Of a stretch of DNA of 64,000 nt, positions 38,117 to 46,933 are shown piece by piece. Each line of letters begins with the position of its first letter. Position 1 is the stretch's first letter. This DNA comes from Amycolatopsis sp. QT-25. GTDB taxonomy: Bacteria; Actinomycetota; Actinomycetes; Mycobacteriales; Pseudonocardiaceae. Both the position numbers and the translations under genes were made by a program. The stretch lies in NCBI RefSeq assembly GCF_029369745.1, contig NZ_CP120210.1, positions 3,038,001 to 3,102,000 of the forward strand, read 5' to 3'. The notes beneath the pieces were generated by a model. It was not told the DNA's origin. It did no database searches and was given only the letters and a program-made list of their open reading frames with translations.

Positions 38117-39376
38117 TCAGGAACCGTGCTCGCCGGCGGATGTCGTCCCGCCGACCGGGCCCCTGGGGTCTTCGGATTCCTCCGGGCCGCGGCGGGACGA
38201 CACCGCCCGTGACCAGCCCACCCCGGCGACGCAGGCGACCACCACGCCCGCGCCCGCCGCGACGGTGACCACGGTGGTCGGCGCGACGACCTGGGCCAGT
38301 AGCCCGGCCGCGGCGATCCCCGCCGCCTGCGCCGTGCGCAACGCCGCTATCGCGACCCCGATCACCTGGCCGCGATGGGCGGCCGGCGCGGCGAGGCTGT
38401 ACTGGGTCTGGGTGATCATGTCGTGCGCGGAGAACACCCCCGAAATCGTCCACAGCACGACGATGGGGATCAGGCCGGGCGCCCAGCCGGCCGGGAGCAG
38501 CACCAGACTGCTCGCCACCGTCAGCGCACCCAGCACCTTGACCTGTCGTTCCCGCGGGATCCGGCTCAGCAGGATCCCGCCGAGCACCGAGCCGACCGGG
38601 TTCGCGGCCAGCAACCACGGCAGCGCGTCCGCGTCACCCAGTTCGGCGGCGACGGGGACGGCGAGACCTTCGGGCACGACGTAGAAACCGCAGCAGCAAG
38701 CGATGAGCAGCAGCCAGCGCAGCTCGCGGTCACGCGCCACCAGACGGCAGCCCGCGATCAGGGACGGTCGCTCGTGACGGCTGGGCGCCGACGGCGGGAA
38801 TCGCTCGAGCCCGAAGCGGAGCATGAGCGCGGACAGCGCGAACGTGCCCGCGTCGATCAGCAGCGCGCCGGGGACGCCGAGGCCGGTGACGACGGCGGCA
38901 CCCGCACCGAAGCCCACCACGAGCCCCGCTTGGTAGGTGGAAGAGAGGACGGCCTGGCCGACGACCAACCGGTCCGGATCGAGCAGCTCCGGCAGCATCG
39001 CCTGGCGGGCCGCGTGGAACGGCCCGGCCATGAGCTGCACGAGGAACAACAGCGCGGCCGCGGCGGGCAGCGGGAGACCGGGCACCGCCATCAGCGCGAT
39101 CAGGACCGCGCGGCCGACGTCGGTCACCACCAGCACGGTGCGACGGGAGAACCGGTCCGCGATGCCGCCCAGCGCCCCACCGAGGAGATCCGGCACGAAC
39201 GTCAGCGCGTACGTCGCCGAAGCCCAGCCCGCCGACGACGTCCGGTCGAACACCAGCACCGTGAGTGCGACCCTGGCCAACTGGTCACCGGCGACCGAGA
39301 GCAGATGCGCGAGCCAGATCCGCCGGAATCCGGCGACCGCGAAGACGCTGCGGAACGACGCCGCCCGGGCTGGCAT
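38117..39376 (-). CDS. MFS transporter
   Basis: A 419-residue major facilitator of the MFS_3/EntS-like type with twelve predicted helices, in which many members export siderophores, peptides or drugs. Typical segments are FRRIWLAHLLSVAGDQLARVAL, GGIADRFSRRTVLV (motif A), and PFHAARQAMLPELLDPDRLVV, a hallmark of this group. The ATG at 39376 (MPARAASFRSVFAVAGFR) matches the family start; a longer frame is spurious. It is convergent with the micro-ORFs, its stop lying 4 bp from the stop of micro-ORF 3. It could export their product, but this is only suggested by position. Confidence 0.9.
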   Translation of the reverse strand: MPARAASFRSVFAVAGFRRIWLAHLLSVAGDQLARVALTVLVFDRTSSAGWASATYALTFVPDLLGGALGGIADRFSRRTVLVVTDVGRAVLIALMAVPGLPLPAAAALLFLVQLMAGPFHAARQAMLPELLDPDRLVVGQAVLSSTYQAGLVVGFGAGAAVVTGLGVPGALLIDAGTFALSALMLRFGLERFPPSAPSRHERPSLIAGCRLVARDRELRWLLLIACCCGFYVVPEGLAVPVAAELGDADALPWLLAANPVGSVLGGILLSRIPRERQVKVLGALTVASSLVLLPAGWAPGLIPIVVLWTISGVFSAHDMITQTQYSLAAPAAHRGQVIGVAIAALRTAQAAGIAAAGLLAQVVAPTTVVTVAAGAGVVVACVAGVGWSRAVSSRRGPEESEDPRGPVGGTTSAGEHGS

Positions 39377-39611
39377 GCGCTTCAGGCTGTCGTGCGGCGG
39401 CCACTTCGCGCAACCCTCGGAGAAATCCGTCCGCCGTGTCGGACCACCGAGGGCGCGTTCGACGTGCGAGCAAGAGAAGGAACGAAGAATCCGTGGCCCG
39501 TTGGCGAACACCCTGGCCGCCTACGCCATCTACTCGACCGCGCAGACCGGGATGCGCCTCGCCGCCAAGCTGATCGAGGCGGGCGATCACCTCGGCGCCG
39601 CCGAGGGGTTC

Positions 39612-39639
39612 GGCCCTTGCCGCTCGGCCCTTGCCGCTC
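39612..39639. repeat. 14-bp tandem duplication at gene end
   Basis: GGCCCTTGCCGCTC occurs twice in direct tandem (39612-39625 and 39626-39639), overlapping the stop codon of the GlxA-type regulator gene. It is a simple recent duplication and does not change the protein except possibly at its last residues. Confidence 0.8.
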
Positions 39640-40576
39640 AACGGAAAGCGCGTCGGTAGGTGCCCGGGCTGACGCCGGTCGTGCGCTTGAACCGGTCACG
39701 GAACGAGGTGGGCGAACCGAAACCGACTTCGGCGCCGATCCGTTCCACGGCGTACTGGGTGGTCTCCAGCAGATGCTGTGCCTGCCGGACACGCGTCCGG
39801 TGCAGCCACTGCAACGGTGTCGTCCCGGTCTGTTCACGGAAGTGCCGGATGAGCGTGCGCGTGCTCGTCCCGGCGCGCGCGGCGATATCGGCCAAGGTCA
39901 GCTCGCGTGCGAGGTTTTCCTGCATCCAGAGCAAAGTGGGTTCCAGTGCCGCGCCACGGGGGGCGGGAGGATGCCGCAACGCGATGAACTGCGCCTGTCC
40001 GCCCTCGCGTTCCAGCGCCATCACCGAAAGGCGGGCGGCGTCGGCCGCGATCGCGGAGCCGTGGTCCCGGCGGATCAAATGCAGGCACAGGTCCAGGCCC
40101 GCGGCGGCGCCCGCGGAGGTCAAGATCCGTCCGTTGTCGACGTAGAGCACGTCCGGATCGACGTCGACCTCCGGGTACGCGGCAGCCAACGCCTCGGCGG
40201 CGACCCAGTGGGTGGTGGCGCGAAGTCCGTCGAGCAGGCCGGTGGCGGCGAGGACGAAGGTCCCGGAGCAGATCGACGCGATCCGCGTGCCCCTCGCGGC
40301 GGCCGAGGTGAGCGCGTCGTGGACGGCTTTCGGCACCGGCCCGGTGGGGTCGGCGGTACCGGGGACGATGATCGTGTCGGCTTCGCTCAATGCTTCCAGG
40401 CCCCAAGGCGCGTTCAGGGTGAAGTGCCCGGCGTCGACGTCCGGCCGCTCGGCGCAGACGAGAACCCGATAGCCCGCGCTCCCGTCGGCGAGCCGCGTCC
40501 TGGTGAAGACCTCGATCGGCGTCGAGAGGTCGAACGGGATCACCTTGTCGAGCGCGAGGACGGCGACGATGTGCAT
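39638..40576 (-). CDS. GlxA-family transcriptional regulator (DJ-1/PfpI + AraC)
   Basis: A 312-residue regulator with an N-terminal DJ-1/PfpI-like domain (residues 1 to about 190; the nucleophile-elbow-like ASICSGTFVLAATGLLDG) and a C-terminal AraC DNA-binding domain (LTLADIAARAGTSTRTLIRHFREQTG, then FGSPTSFRDRFKRTTGVSPGTYR). The amidase-like domain senses small molecules in this family; the cysteine in SICSG may or may not be catalytic. The ATG is at 40576. It is divergent from the DUF6010 gene, with 92 bp between them. A 14-bp tandem duplication (39612-39639) touches its stop codon. Confidence 0.93.
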   Translation of the reverse strand: MHIVAVLALDKVIPFDLSTPIEVFTRTRLADGSAGYRVLVCAERPDVDAGHFTLNAPWGLEALSEADTIIVPGTADPTGPVPKAVHDALTSAAARGTRIASICSGTFVLAATGLLDGLRATTHWVAAEALAAAYPEVDVDPDVLYVDNGRILTSAGAAAGLDLCLHLIRRDHGSAIAADAARLSVMALEREGGQAQFIALRHPPAPRGAALEPTLLWMQENLARELTLADIAARAGTSTRTLIRHFREQTGTTPLQWLHRTRVRQAQHLLETTQYAVERIGAEVGFGSPTSFRDRFKRTTGVSPGTYRRAFR

Positions 40577-40668
40577 GACCGCAACCTACCCACCCGGTGG
40601 CGGGATCCCGGTGAAAGGCGTCCTTCACGCCACTGGGACCGGGCCCCACCCCGTTCTAGCGTCGAACC

Positions 40669-41088
40669 ATGATGATCATCGCGCCGATTCTCGTCGGCCT
40701 CGTCTACGTCGTGCTGATGTCGCTGATCCACGAGCCGCACCGCCGCCGCTTCAACGCGATCATGGTCGCGGGCGCCGGCGCCGCCTATCTGAGCGGCGGC
40801 GGCCTCGGGATCTGGGAGTTCGCCTTCACCGCCGCCGTGACCTACGTGGCGTACCGCGGCCTCGAGTCCTGGACGTTCATCGGCGTCGCCTGGCTGCTGC
40901 ACACCGGCTGGGACGTCGTGCACCATCTCAAGGGCGCTCCGATCATCCCGTTCGCCGAGCATTCTTCGTTCGGCTGCGCGATCTGCGACCCGGTGATCGC
41001 GATCTGGTGTTTCGCCGGCGGGCGATCGGTGACGGATTTCCTCCGCGCCCGGGTCGGTTTTCGCCGTCCGCGTCCGTCGGTCAGGTGA
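40669..41088 (+). CDS. DUF6010 family membrane protein
   Basis: A 139-residue membrane protein with three or four helices, beginning MMIIAPILVGLVYVVLMSLI. Conserved-looking parts are HEPHRRRFNAIMVAGAGAAYLSGG, LHTGWDVVHHLKGAPIIPF and SSFGCAICDPVIAIWCF; the histidines and two cysteines could bind a metal. It fits the DUF6010 family; function is unknown. It is divergent from the GlxA-type regulator, probably its target, and is followed by the monooxygenase-fold gene 24 bp downstream. Confidence 0.85.
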   Translation: MMIIAPILVGLVYVVLMSLIHEPHRRRFNAIMVAGAGAAYLSGGGLGIWEFAFTAAVTYVAYRGLESWTFIGVAWLLHTGWDVVHHLKGAPIIPFAEHSSFGCAICDPVIAIWCFAGGRSVTDFLRARVGFRRPRPSVR

Positions 41089-41112
41089 AACGACCGAACG
41101 AAAGGGGTCTCG

Positions 41113-41406
41113 ATGACGGTGAGCGTCGCGGGAAAGGTGTACGTCGACCCGGCGGAACGGGACCGGTACGTCGCCGGGCACCAGGTGATCGTCGAGAAGG
41201 CGCGGACCCATCCCGGGTGCCTCGACGTGGTGATCTCGGCCGACCCGCTCGAACCGGGCCGGGTGGACGTCTTCGAACACTGGGAGTCGGAGGAGGCGCT
41301 GAACGCCTGGCGCGCGATCGCGCCGAGGCCGGCGTACTCCGCCGAGATCCTGGACGGGGAGGTCTTCAAACACCGGGTTTCCCCCTCGGGGCCGCCGTTC
41401 GGCTGA
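41113..41406 (+). CDS. ABM-domain (putative quinol monooxygenase) protein
   Basis: A 97-residue antibiotic-biosynthesis-monooxygenase-fold protein, a small dimeric ferredoxin-like fold. Typical segments are GKVYVDPAERDRYVAGHQ, HPGCLDVVISADPLEPGRVDVFEHWES and the C-terminal FKHRV. It may be a YgiN-like quinol monooxygenase, or a general dimeric alpha-beta-barrel protein. A good AAAGGGG ribosome-binding site precedes the ATG. It follows the DUF6010 gene on the same strand and its stop abuts the convergent YciI gene. Confidence 0.87.
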   Translation: MTVSVAGKVYVDPAERDRYVAGHQVIVEKARTHPGCLDVVISADPLEPGRVDVFEHWESEEALNAWRAIAPRPAYSAEILDGEVFKHRVSPSGPPFG

Positions 41407-41407
41407 G

Positions 41408-41680
41408 TCAGGAGGGGCCGACGATCGGGCTCCACTGTCGCAGCGCGTCGATCGTCACTCCAGGCGTCGTGTAGTACGGGTCGGACGCCAGGATCTCGTC
41501 GATCTCGGCGCCGTCGGCGCTGTCGGCGCGGAACACGAGCAACGCCCCGGAATCGTCGTGCCACGGCCCGGCCATGACGAGCCGCCCGGCGGCGTGGAGT
41601 TCCGTCAGCCGTTCACGATGGGCCGGCCGGGCGGCCAGCCGGCGGGGATCGTCGTCGAACGTCAGGTGCAGTACGAACAT
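41408..41680 (-). CDS. YciI-family protein
   Basis: A 90-residue YciI-like protein with a dimeric ferredoxin-like fold. The family features RPAHRERLTELHAAGRLVMAGPW (with the conserved histidine and the GPW turn) and ILASDPYYTTPGV are clear. The ATG is at 41680. No biochemical role is established for most members. It is divergent from the Crp-type regulator at 41738, with 57 bp between them. Confidence 0.9.
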   Translation of the reverse strand: MFVLHLTFDDDPRRLAARPAHRERLTELHAAGRLVMAGPWHDDSGALLVFRADSADGAEIDEILASDPYYTTPGVTIDALRQWSPIVGPS

Positions 41681-41737
41681 GTCGTGACGGTAGGACGGTC
41701 CGCACCGTCTGCGCTGTATCGGACGATACTGCCGTTC

Positions 41738-42400
41738 ATGAGCGATCTGGGCGCACTCCCGGTGGTCCCGCTGTTCGCGGGGCTCGACGCGGAACGTCTG
41801 CGGCGGATCGCGGATCGATCGAGCGTCGAGGTCGTCGAAGCCGATCGAGTCGTGGCCGTGCGCGGTGAGCCGGCGACCCGGCTCATCGTGGTCGAAAGCG
41901 GCACGGTGACCGCCGCCCGCGAAACGGCCGACGGACGGCGGCTGAGGCTCGGGGAGTTCCCGGCGCCGTGCGCGGTGGACAAGGTCGCCGTGCTGGACGC
42001 CGGCGCGCATACCGCCACGTGGTCGGCGGCGACCCGGGCACGGCTGCGGTTCGTGCCCGCTCGTGAGTTCCTGGCCATCGTCGACGATGTTCCGCGAGTC
42101 CGCCGTCATGTCCTCGCCCGGCTGGCCCGTGACGTTCGCGAGCTGCAGGACGAACTGGTGCGGGCCAGCTTCGCCGACGTCGCCACCCGTGTGGCGGCGT
42201 GGCTGACGCGTGCGGCGGGCCGGTCGGGGACCACGGTCGTGCTGCCGGGCGCGCAGCACGGGCTGGCCGAGGCGATCGGGGCCACCCGGGTCTCGGTCAA
42301 CCGTGCCCTGCGTGCCCTGGCCGCCGAAGGCCTGATCAGCGTCGGACCGGGTTTCGTGAAAGTTCTCGCGCCCGAACTTCTCGCCCGCCGGGCCCTTTGA
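41738..42400 (+). CDS. Crp/Fnr-family transcriptional regulator
   Basis: A 220-residue regulator. The N-terminal cyclic-nucleotide-binding-like fold spans about residues 10-115 (LFAGLDAERLRRIADRSSVEVV), and the C-terminal winged helix is GAQHGLAEAIGATRVSVNRALRALAAEGLI. There are two cysteines at most, not a Fnr-type iron-sulfur set. The gene ends 16 bp before dinB, so the dinB promoter must lie inside the 3' part of this gene or in that gap, unless dinB is also read through from it. The LexA-type site is in the gap. Confidence 0.87.
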   Translation: MSDLGALPVVPLFAGLDAERLRRIADRSSVEVVEADRVVAVRGEPATRLIVVESGTVTAARETADGRRLRLGEFPAPCAVDKVAVLDAGAHTATWSAATRARLRFVPAREFLAIVDDVPRVRRHVLARLARDVRELQDELVRASFADVATRVAAWLTRAAGRSGTTVVLPGAQHGLAEAIGATRVSVNRALRALAAEGLISVGPGFVKVLAPELLARRAL

Positions 42401-42403
42401 TGC

Positions 42404-42415
42404 GAACATATGTTC
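42404..42415. promoter_or_regulatory. LexA-type SOS box at dinB start
   Basis: GAACATATGTTC is a perfect palindrome and fits the actinobacterial SOS box (GAAC-N4-GTTC). Its right end is 1 bp before the dinB ATG at 42417. LexA bound here would cover the start of transcription of a leaderless or nearly leaderless dinB message. Confidence 0.85.
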
Positions 42416-42416
42416 T

Positions 42417-43610
42417 ATGCCGCCGCCGGAAGGTCCCATCCTGCACGCCGACCTCGACTCGTTCTACGCGTCGGTCGAGCAGCGGGACGACGCGCGCCTG
42501 CGCGGACGTCCGGTCATCGTCGGCGGCGGCGTCGTCCTGGCGGCGAGTTACGAGGCCAAGGCGTACGGCGTCCGCACGGCGATGGGCGGCGGACAGGCGC
42601 GGCGGCTGTGCCCGGACGCGATCGTCGTGCCACCTCGGATGCGCGCGTATTCGGAGGCGAGCAAGGCGGTCTTCGAGGTCTTCCACAACACGACGCCGCT
42701 GGTGGAAGGCATCTCGATCGACGAGGCCTTCCTCGACGTCGGCGGGCTGCTGAAGATCGCGGGCACGCCGAGCCGGATCGCCGCGAAGCTGCGTCAGGAC
42801 GTCCTGGAGCAGGTCGGCCTGCCGATCACCGTCGGCGTGGCGAGGACGAAGTTCCTCGCGAAGGTGGCCAGCGGTGTCGCGAAACCGGACGGCCTCCTCG
42901 TCGTGCCGCACGACGAGGAACTGGAGTTCCTGCACCCGCTCCCGGTCGAGCGGCTGTGGGGGGTGGGCAAGGTGACGGCGCAGAAGCTGCGTGAGCGTGG
43001 CGTGACGACGGTCGGGCAGATGGAGGGGTTCGGGGAGAAGGAACTCGTCCGGATGCTCGGCCGCGGCGTCGGCGCCCATCTGCACGCCCTGTCCCACAAC
43101 GACGACCCCCGGCGGGTGCAGACCGGCCGCCGTCGCCGCTCGATCGGGGCGCAGCGCGCGCTCGGCAGCAGGCCGCGTTCGCCCGCGGAACTCGACGCGA
43201 CCCTGCTGACGCTGGCCGATCGCCTCTCCCGCCGTCTGCGGTCGGCACGCCGGGTGTGCCGCACCGTCGTGCTGCGGATGCGGTTCGGCGATTTCACCAG
43301 GGCGACGCGTTCCCACACCTTGCTGGAGGCGACCGAACAGACCGGCGCGATCGTCGCGGCGGCCCGTGGCCTGCTCGCCGCGGCGAGGCCGCTGATCGAC
43401 CAACGCGGGCTCACGCTGATCGGGCTCGCGCTCACGAACCTGTCGAAGGACGACGCGATCCAGCTGGCCTTGCCGTTCGGGGCGAAGCCGAAGGACGCGC
43501 TCGACGCGACGCTCGACACCGTCCGGGACCGGTTCGGCTCGGCGTCCATCACACGCGCGGTGCATCTCGGGCAGGTCGAGGAGCCGTGGGTACCGCTCCT
43601 GCCGGACTGA
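42417..43610 (+). CDS. dinB: DNA polymerase IV
   Basis: A 397-residue Y-family translesion DNA polymerase. The palm motif HADLDSFYASVEQRD begins at residue 10 with a catalytic aspartate, the second catalytic pair is in GISIDEAFLDV, and the fingers motif SYEAKAYGVRTAMGGGQARRLCP is typical. The helix-hairpin-helix region LWGVGKVTAQKLRERGV and the little-finger domain follow. A GTTTC-free end lacks an obvious beta-clamp peptide apart from QLALPF. The ATG at 42417 is fixed by the close fit of the protein N terminus to the family. Expression is probably SOS-induced via the box at 42404. Confidence 0.95.
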   Translation: MPPPEGPILHADLDSFYASVEQRDDARLRGRPVIVGGGVVLAASYEAKAYGVRTAMGGGQARRLCPDAIVVPPRMRAYSEASKAVFEVFHNTTPLVEGISIDEAFLDVGGLLKIAGTPSRIAAKLRQDVLEQVGLPITVGVARTKFLAKVASGVAKPDGLLVVPHDEELEFLHPLPVERLWGVGKVTAQKLRERGVTTVGQMEGFGEKELVRMLGRGVGAHLHALSHNDDPRRVQTGRRRRSIGAQRALGSRPRSPAELDATLLTLADRLSRRLRSARRVCRTVVLRMRFGDFTRATRSHTLLEATEQTGAIVAAARGLLAAARPLIDQRGLTLIGLALTNLSKDDAIQLALPFGAKPKDALDATLDTVRDRFGSASITRAVHLGQVEEPWVPLLPD

Positions 43611-43632
43611 GGCCCGTCGCTAGGGTGTCCCG

Positions 43633-44109
43633 GTGGCGGAAGTCGAGATCTACACCGATGGCGCGTGCAGCGGGAATCCCGGCCCCGGCGGCTGGGGCGC
43701 GGTGCTGCGGTACGGCACGGTCGAGAAGGAGATCTACGGCGGCGATCCCGGGCCGACCACGAACAACCGGATGGAACTGACCGCGCCCATCGAGGCGCTG
43801 GAAAGCCTGAAGCGCCGGGTCGCGGTCGACATCTACACCGACAGCACCTACGTCCGGAACGGCATCACCAGCTGGGTGCGGAACTGGAAGAACAACGGCT
43901 GGATGACCTCGGCCAAGACACCGGTCAAGAACGCCGATCTGTGGCGCCGTCTCGACGAAGCCGCCTCGAAGCACGACGTCGAATGGCACTGGGTCAAGGG
44001 CCACGCCGGGCATCCGGAGAACGAGCGAGCGGACCGGCTCGCCGTCAAAGGCGTGGAAGAGGTCGTGGGGCGACCCGTGATCCAGCCCGGGGAGCGTCGC
44101 CAACGGTGA
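43633..44109 (+). CDS. rnhA: Ribonuclease HI
   Basis: A 158-residue ribonuclease HI, which cuts the RNA strand of RNA-DNA hybrids with Mg2+. The catalytic carboxylates are visible: D9 in [16 protein letters not shown], the glutamate in [12 protein letters not shown], the aspartate in [13 protein letters not shown] and the last one in [11 protein letters not shown]. The basic handle region ([11 protein letters not shown]) is present, as in E. coli. The start is a GTG at 43633, 22 bp after dinB, suggesting a shared transcript. A short hairpin, CAAGCG-GG-CGCTTG at 44133-44146, follows and may terminate it. Confidence 0.95.
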   Translation: MAEVEIYTDGACSGNPGPGGWGAVLRYGTVEKEIYGGDPGPTTNNRMELTAPIEALESLKRRVAVDIYTDSTYVRNGITSWVRNWKNNGWMTSAKTPVKNADLWRRLDEAASKHDVEWHWVKGHAGHPENERADRLAVKGVEEVVGRPVIQPGERRQR

Positions 44110-44132
44110 GGCGGAAGCGGGATCCCGACGCT

Positions 44133-44146
44133 CAAGCGGGCGCTTG
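44133..44146. terminator. Short hairpin between convergent genes
   Basis: CAAGCG-GG-CGCTTG forms a 6-bp perfect stem that can extend with weaker pairs. It lies between the rnhA stop (44109) and the stop of the convergent secreted-protein gene (44161). The loop of two is too tight for a normal stem, so the actual loop is larger; this is a weak call. Confidence 0.35.
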
Positions 44147-44160
44147 GGCCTGAGAGCCGG

Positions 44161-44832
44161 CTAGCAGCTGACGTCGACCTTCGCGCCCTTGGCGAAGGAG
44201 ACGTGGACGTGGTCCAGATGGTTGGCGGTCGCGCCGCCGCGGTCCTCCATGGTGTCCCAGCCGCTGCCGTCGTTGTAGCGCTGGCGCCAGATGACGTAGG
44301 TGACACCGAAGTCCTTCTGGTTGGCCAGGAGGTAGTCGGCGATGGCGTTGCCGGTGGCGGTGTCCACCATGAAGTCCAGCGCGAGGCCGGAGGGGTGGTC
44401 GCTGGCGTTCGCCCGGCCGGCGACGCCGCCGACGTCCTTGACGCCGAATTTCGCCTTGACGTGGTTGCCCACCTGGGCCACGTGCGGCTTGGTGCCGCCG
44501 AGGTCGGTCGAACACGCCGTCGCGGCGGGCACGATCTTCTTGACCGGCGCGGGTGCCTTGGTCGACGTCGTCGGCTTCGGGGGAGCCGAGGAGGTCGGCG
44601 GAGGCGGGGTGGTCGTGCTGGAGGAGGGCGGGGTGCTGCTGGTCGACGGCGAGGGAGTCACGCTGGAGACCGGGGGAGCCTGCAAGGCGAGCGCGGCACT
44701 GGCCGCTTCGACCTCAGGGGAACCCGCAGTGGTCAGCCACATCGACGCCGGGAGCGCCGTGGCGACCGCCGCCGCGATACCCGCGGGGAGCTTCCACTGC
44801 GGAACCTTGTTCTTGCGATGTCTGCCGGCCAT
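44161..44832 (-). CDS. Secreted or membrane-anchored protein with M15-like metal motif
   Basis: A 223-residue protein. After MAGRHRKNKVPQWKLPAG, a signal-anchor lies at about residues 18-38. A long Ser/Thr/Pro-rich linker follows (residues 55-90), then a compact C-terminal domain of about 115 residues with DHPSGLALDFMV and NHLDHVHVSF. The His, Asp and His of these motifs match the zinc ligands of VanY/D-Ala-D-Ala carboxypeptidase-like folds, but related actinobacterial proteins may be non-catalytic. It probably acts at the cell wall. A GTG at 44844 is an alternative start. Confidence 0.78.
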   Translation of the reverse strand: MAGRHRKNKVPQWKLPAGIAAAVATALPASMWLTTAGSPEVEAASAALALQAPPVSSVTPSPSTSSTPPSSSTTTPPPPTSSAPPKPTTSTKAPAPVKKIVPAATACSTDLGGTKPHVAQVGNHVKAKFGVKDVGGVAGRANASDHPSGLALDFMVDTATGNAIADYLLANQKDFGVTYVIWRQRYNDGSGWDTMEDRGGATANHLDHVHVSFAKGAKVDVSC

Positions 44833-45026
44833 TTCGCTGATCACTCACCACTTCGGGGACGGGAACTCGCGTCGGGGGCCGCGAGCTCCGGCAACATTAC
44901 GAAAAGGACACGGCAATGTCACGTCCGAGTGTGCTCGCCCACAGTTACCTTGATCGGTGAACCAACAAGGGCTCACAGCCGTACCGCCCTGAAAGTGCTT
45001 TTCTGTGACCACCGTGAGTGACGAAG

Positions 45027-45524
45027 TCAGTCCGCCTTACAAAACGGGAAGTACCCCTTCCCGTCCACGGAGGTCACGTTCACTCCCGGGGTGATCGGCG
45101 CCCGGGTGGTCGCCGTCGAGGCCGCGATCGTGGTGCAGACCAGCTGGCTGATGGCCTGATCGGACAGTTTTCGCATCCCGACCGGCACCACGATGGTGGT
45201 CGGGTCGCCCGGGTGCACGTCGACCCGGTCCAACTCCGTCGGGACGAACGTGGTGAGCCCCTGCGCGGCTTCCCGCTCCGTCGGTCCCTTCAACAGCAAC
45301 GTGAGCGCGCCTTCGGGGGAGATGAACCCTTCGGTGGGCCGTGTCACCGGGACGACCCGGCCGTCGGAAACGAAGTACAGCGTCAGACCGCCGGCGACGT
45401 TGGATCCCGCGGTGGCGCGAATCGACGGACCCGGCCCGGCCAGGACGACGCCGGTCGGCTGGACGCCGCAGGCCGTCACCAGCGCCGCGGCCGCGAGAAC
45501 GGGCAGCACCCGGATCGTCCTCAT
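45027..45524 (-). CDS. Lipoprotein with GerMN-like domain
   Basis: A 165-residue secreted lipoprotein. The signal peptide MRTIRVLPVLAAAALVTACG ends in a lipobox with cysteine 19. The mature part carries LTLYFVSDGRVVPVTRP and EGALTLLLKGPTEREAAQGL, which resemble the GerMN domain of sporulation and LpqB-type lipoproteins. Its ATG overlaps the stop of the histidine kinase by 4 bp, so it is translationally coupled as the third gene of a two-component operon. In Streptomyces CseA, a lipoprotein, damps signalling by the CseBC pair; a similar modulating role is inferred here. Confidence 0.85.
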   Translation of the reverse strand: MRTIRVLPVLAAAALVTACGVQPTGVVLAGPGPSIRATAGSNVAGGLTLYFVSDGRVVPVTRPTEGFISPEGALTLLLKGPTEREAAQGLTTFVPTELDRVDVHPGDPTTIVVPVGMRKLSDQAISQLVCTTIAASTATTRAPITPGVNVTSVDGKGYFPFCKAD

Positions 45525-46933
45525 CGCGTCCTTCCTTCGAACCGGTGCGGCAGGCGCAGGACGAACCGGGCGCCGCGCCCGGTGTTGGCGGCGGTCAGGT
45601 CACCGCCGTGCAGGCGGGCGTTCTCCAGCGCGATCGCCAGTCCCAGCCCGCTGCCCTCGGAGCGCGCACGGGCGGTGTCGGCCTTGGTGAACCGGTCGAA
45701 CACATGCGGCAGGAGCTCGGGATCGATTCCCGGCCCGTGGTCGTCGACCTCCAGGGTGACGGCGTCGTCACCGGCGCGCAGGCGGACTTCGACCGGTACC
45801 GCGCCGTGCCGGAACGCGTTGCCGACGAGGTTGGCCACGATCAGGTCGAGCCGCCGCCGGTCGACGCGGGCGAGAACGCCTTCCGGCAGGTCGGTGTCGA
45901 GATCCTCGCCGTCGCGCCAGCCGCGGGCGTCGAGGCTGTCCCGGATCGCCGTCGCGAGATCCCATTCGTCGAGTACGAGTTCGGCCCGGCCCGCGTCGAA
46001 CCGGGAAATCTCCACCAGGTCCTGGACGAGCCGGGTCAGCCTGCGGGTCTCGCCCGAGACCAGCCGCGCCGCGACGGCGGTGTCCGGCGGCAGCGTTTCC
46101 GCGTCCTCGTCCAGTACGTCGGTGACCGCGTTCATCGCCGCGAGCGGCGTGCGGAGTTCGTGCGAGACGTCGGCCACGAACCGGCGGGCGTCGGCCTCCA
46201 TGGCTTTCAGCTCGCCGACCGTGCGTTCCAGTTCGGCGGCGGTGTGGTTGAAGGTGGTGACCAGTTCGGCCAGTTCGTCGGACCCCTTGGCGGGCAGCCG
46301 GACATCGAGTCTGCCTTCGCCGAGCTGGGCGGCGGCGGTGTTGAGCGCCCGGACCGGCCGCAGCACCTGTCTCGCCGCGAGCAGGGCGAGCGCGGCGGCC
46401 AGCGGCAGCGCGAGCGCGGCCATCTGCCAGGCGGATCTCGCGAGTTCTTCGATGGCCTGTTGCTGCTGGACGAGTGAGGTCAGCGAGTACACCTCGACGC
46501 CGCTGGGCCTGAGCACCCCGTCCGGCGCTCGCACCAGCACCGGCAGGCCGACCAGGAGTTTGGGGAGGGGGTCGCGGTCCACCCGCTGGAACTGGATCCG
46601 GGTGTCGTTCGCGATGCTCTGCCGCAGCTCGGGGGAGAAGGTGGCCAGATCAGGGCCGTTGACCGACCGCAGATGCCGGTAGACCGCGACCGCGTTGAGC
46701 CGCAGGCTTCCCGCGAAGTCGTTGAGCTGCTCCTGGGTCGGCGGCGTGGACAGCGGGCGGCTGTAGGCGCTGACCCGGTCCCTCAGCTGGTCCATCGCCG
46801 CGTCCTGGACGGATTTGAGGATCGCGTTCCTGGCCGAGACGTAACTGGCCCCCGCCGCAGCCGCCGCCCCGATGATCGTCATCGCCGCGAAGGCCAGGAT
46901 GAGCCGCGGCCGCAGCCCGGAGAGCAGCCTCAT
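45521..46933 (-). CDS. Sensor histidine kinase (AfsQ2/CseC-like)
   Basis: A 470-residue membrane histidine kinase. The first membrane helix is at residues 10-32, a sensor region follows outside the cell, and the second helix is at about 165-185. A HAMP domain ([23 protein letters not shown]) and the catalytic part follow: H-box DVSHELRTPLAAM, N-box NLVGNAFRHG, G1 DHGPGIDPE, and GSGLGLAIALENARLHGG. Its start overlaps the response-regulator stop by 4 bp (ATGA), and its end overlaps the lipoprotein start by 4 bp. The three genes form one coupled operon. Confidence 0.93.
   Translation of the reverse strand: MRLLSGLRPRLILAFAAMTIIGAAAAAGASYVSARNAILKSVQDAAMDQLRDRVSAYSRPLSTPPTQEQLNDFAGSLRLNAVAVYRHLRSVNGPDLATFSPELRQSIANDTRIQFQRVDRDPLPKLLVGLPVLVRAPDGVLRPSGVEVYSLTSLVQQQQAIEELARSAWQMAALALPLAAALALLAARQVLRPVRALNTAAAQLGEGRLDVRLPAKGSDELAELVTTFNHTAAELERTVGELKAMEADARRFVADVSHELRTPLAAMNAVTDVLDEDAETLPPDTAVAARLVSGETRRLTRLVQDLVEISRFDAGRAELVLDEWDLATAIRDSLDARGWRDGEDLDTDLPEGVLARVDRRRLDLIVANLVGNAFRHGAVPVEVRLRAGDDAVTLEVDDHGPGIDPELLPHVFDRFTKADTARARSEGSGLGLAIALENARLHGGDLTAANTGRGARFVLRLPHRFEGRTR

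Noticed and set aside
39505..39659. Plus-strand frame with ANTLAAYAIYSTAQTGMRLA and onward
   Set aside because: The residues look protein-like, but there is no ATG or GTG start, only a TTG without a near ribosome-binding site, and it overlaps the end of the GlxA-type gene on the other strand.
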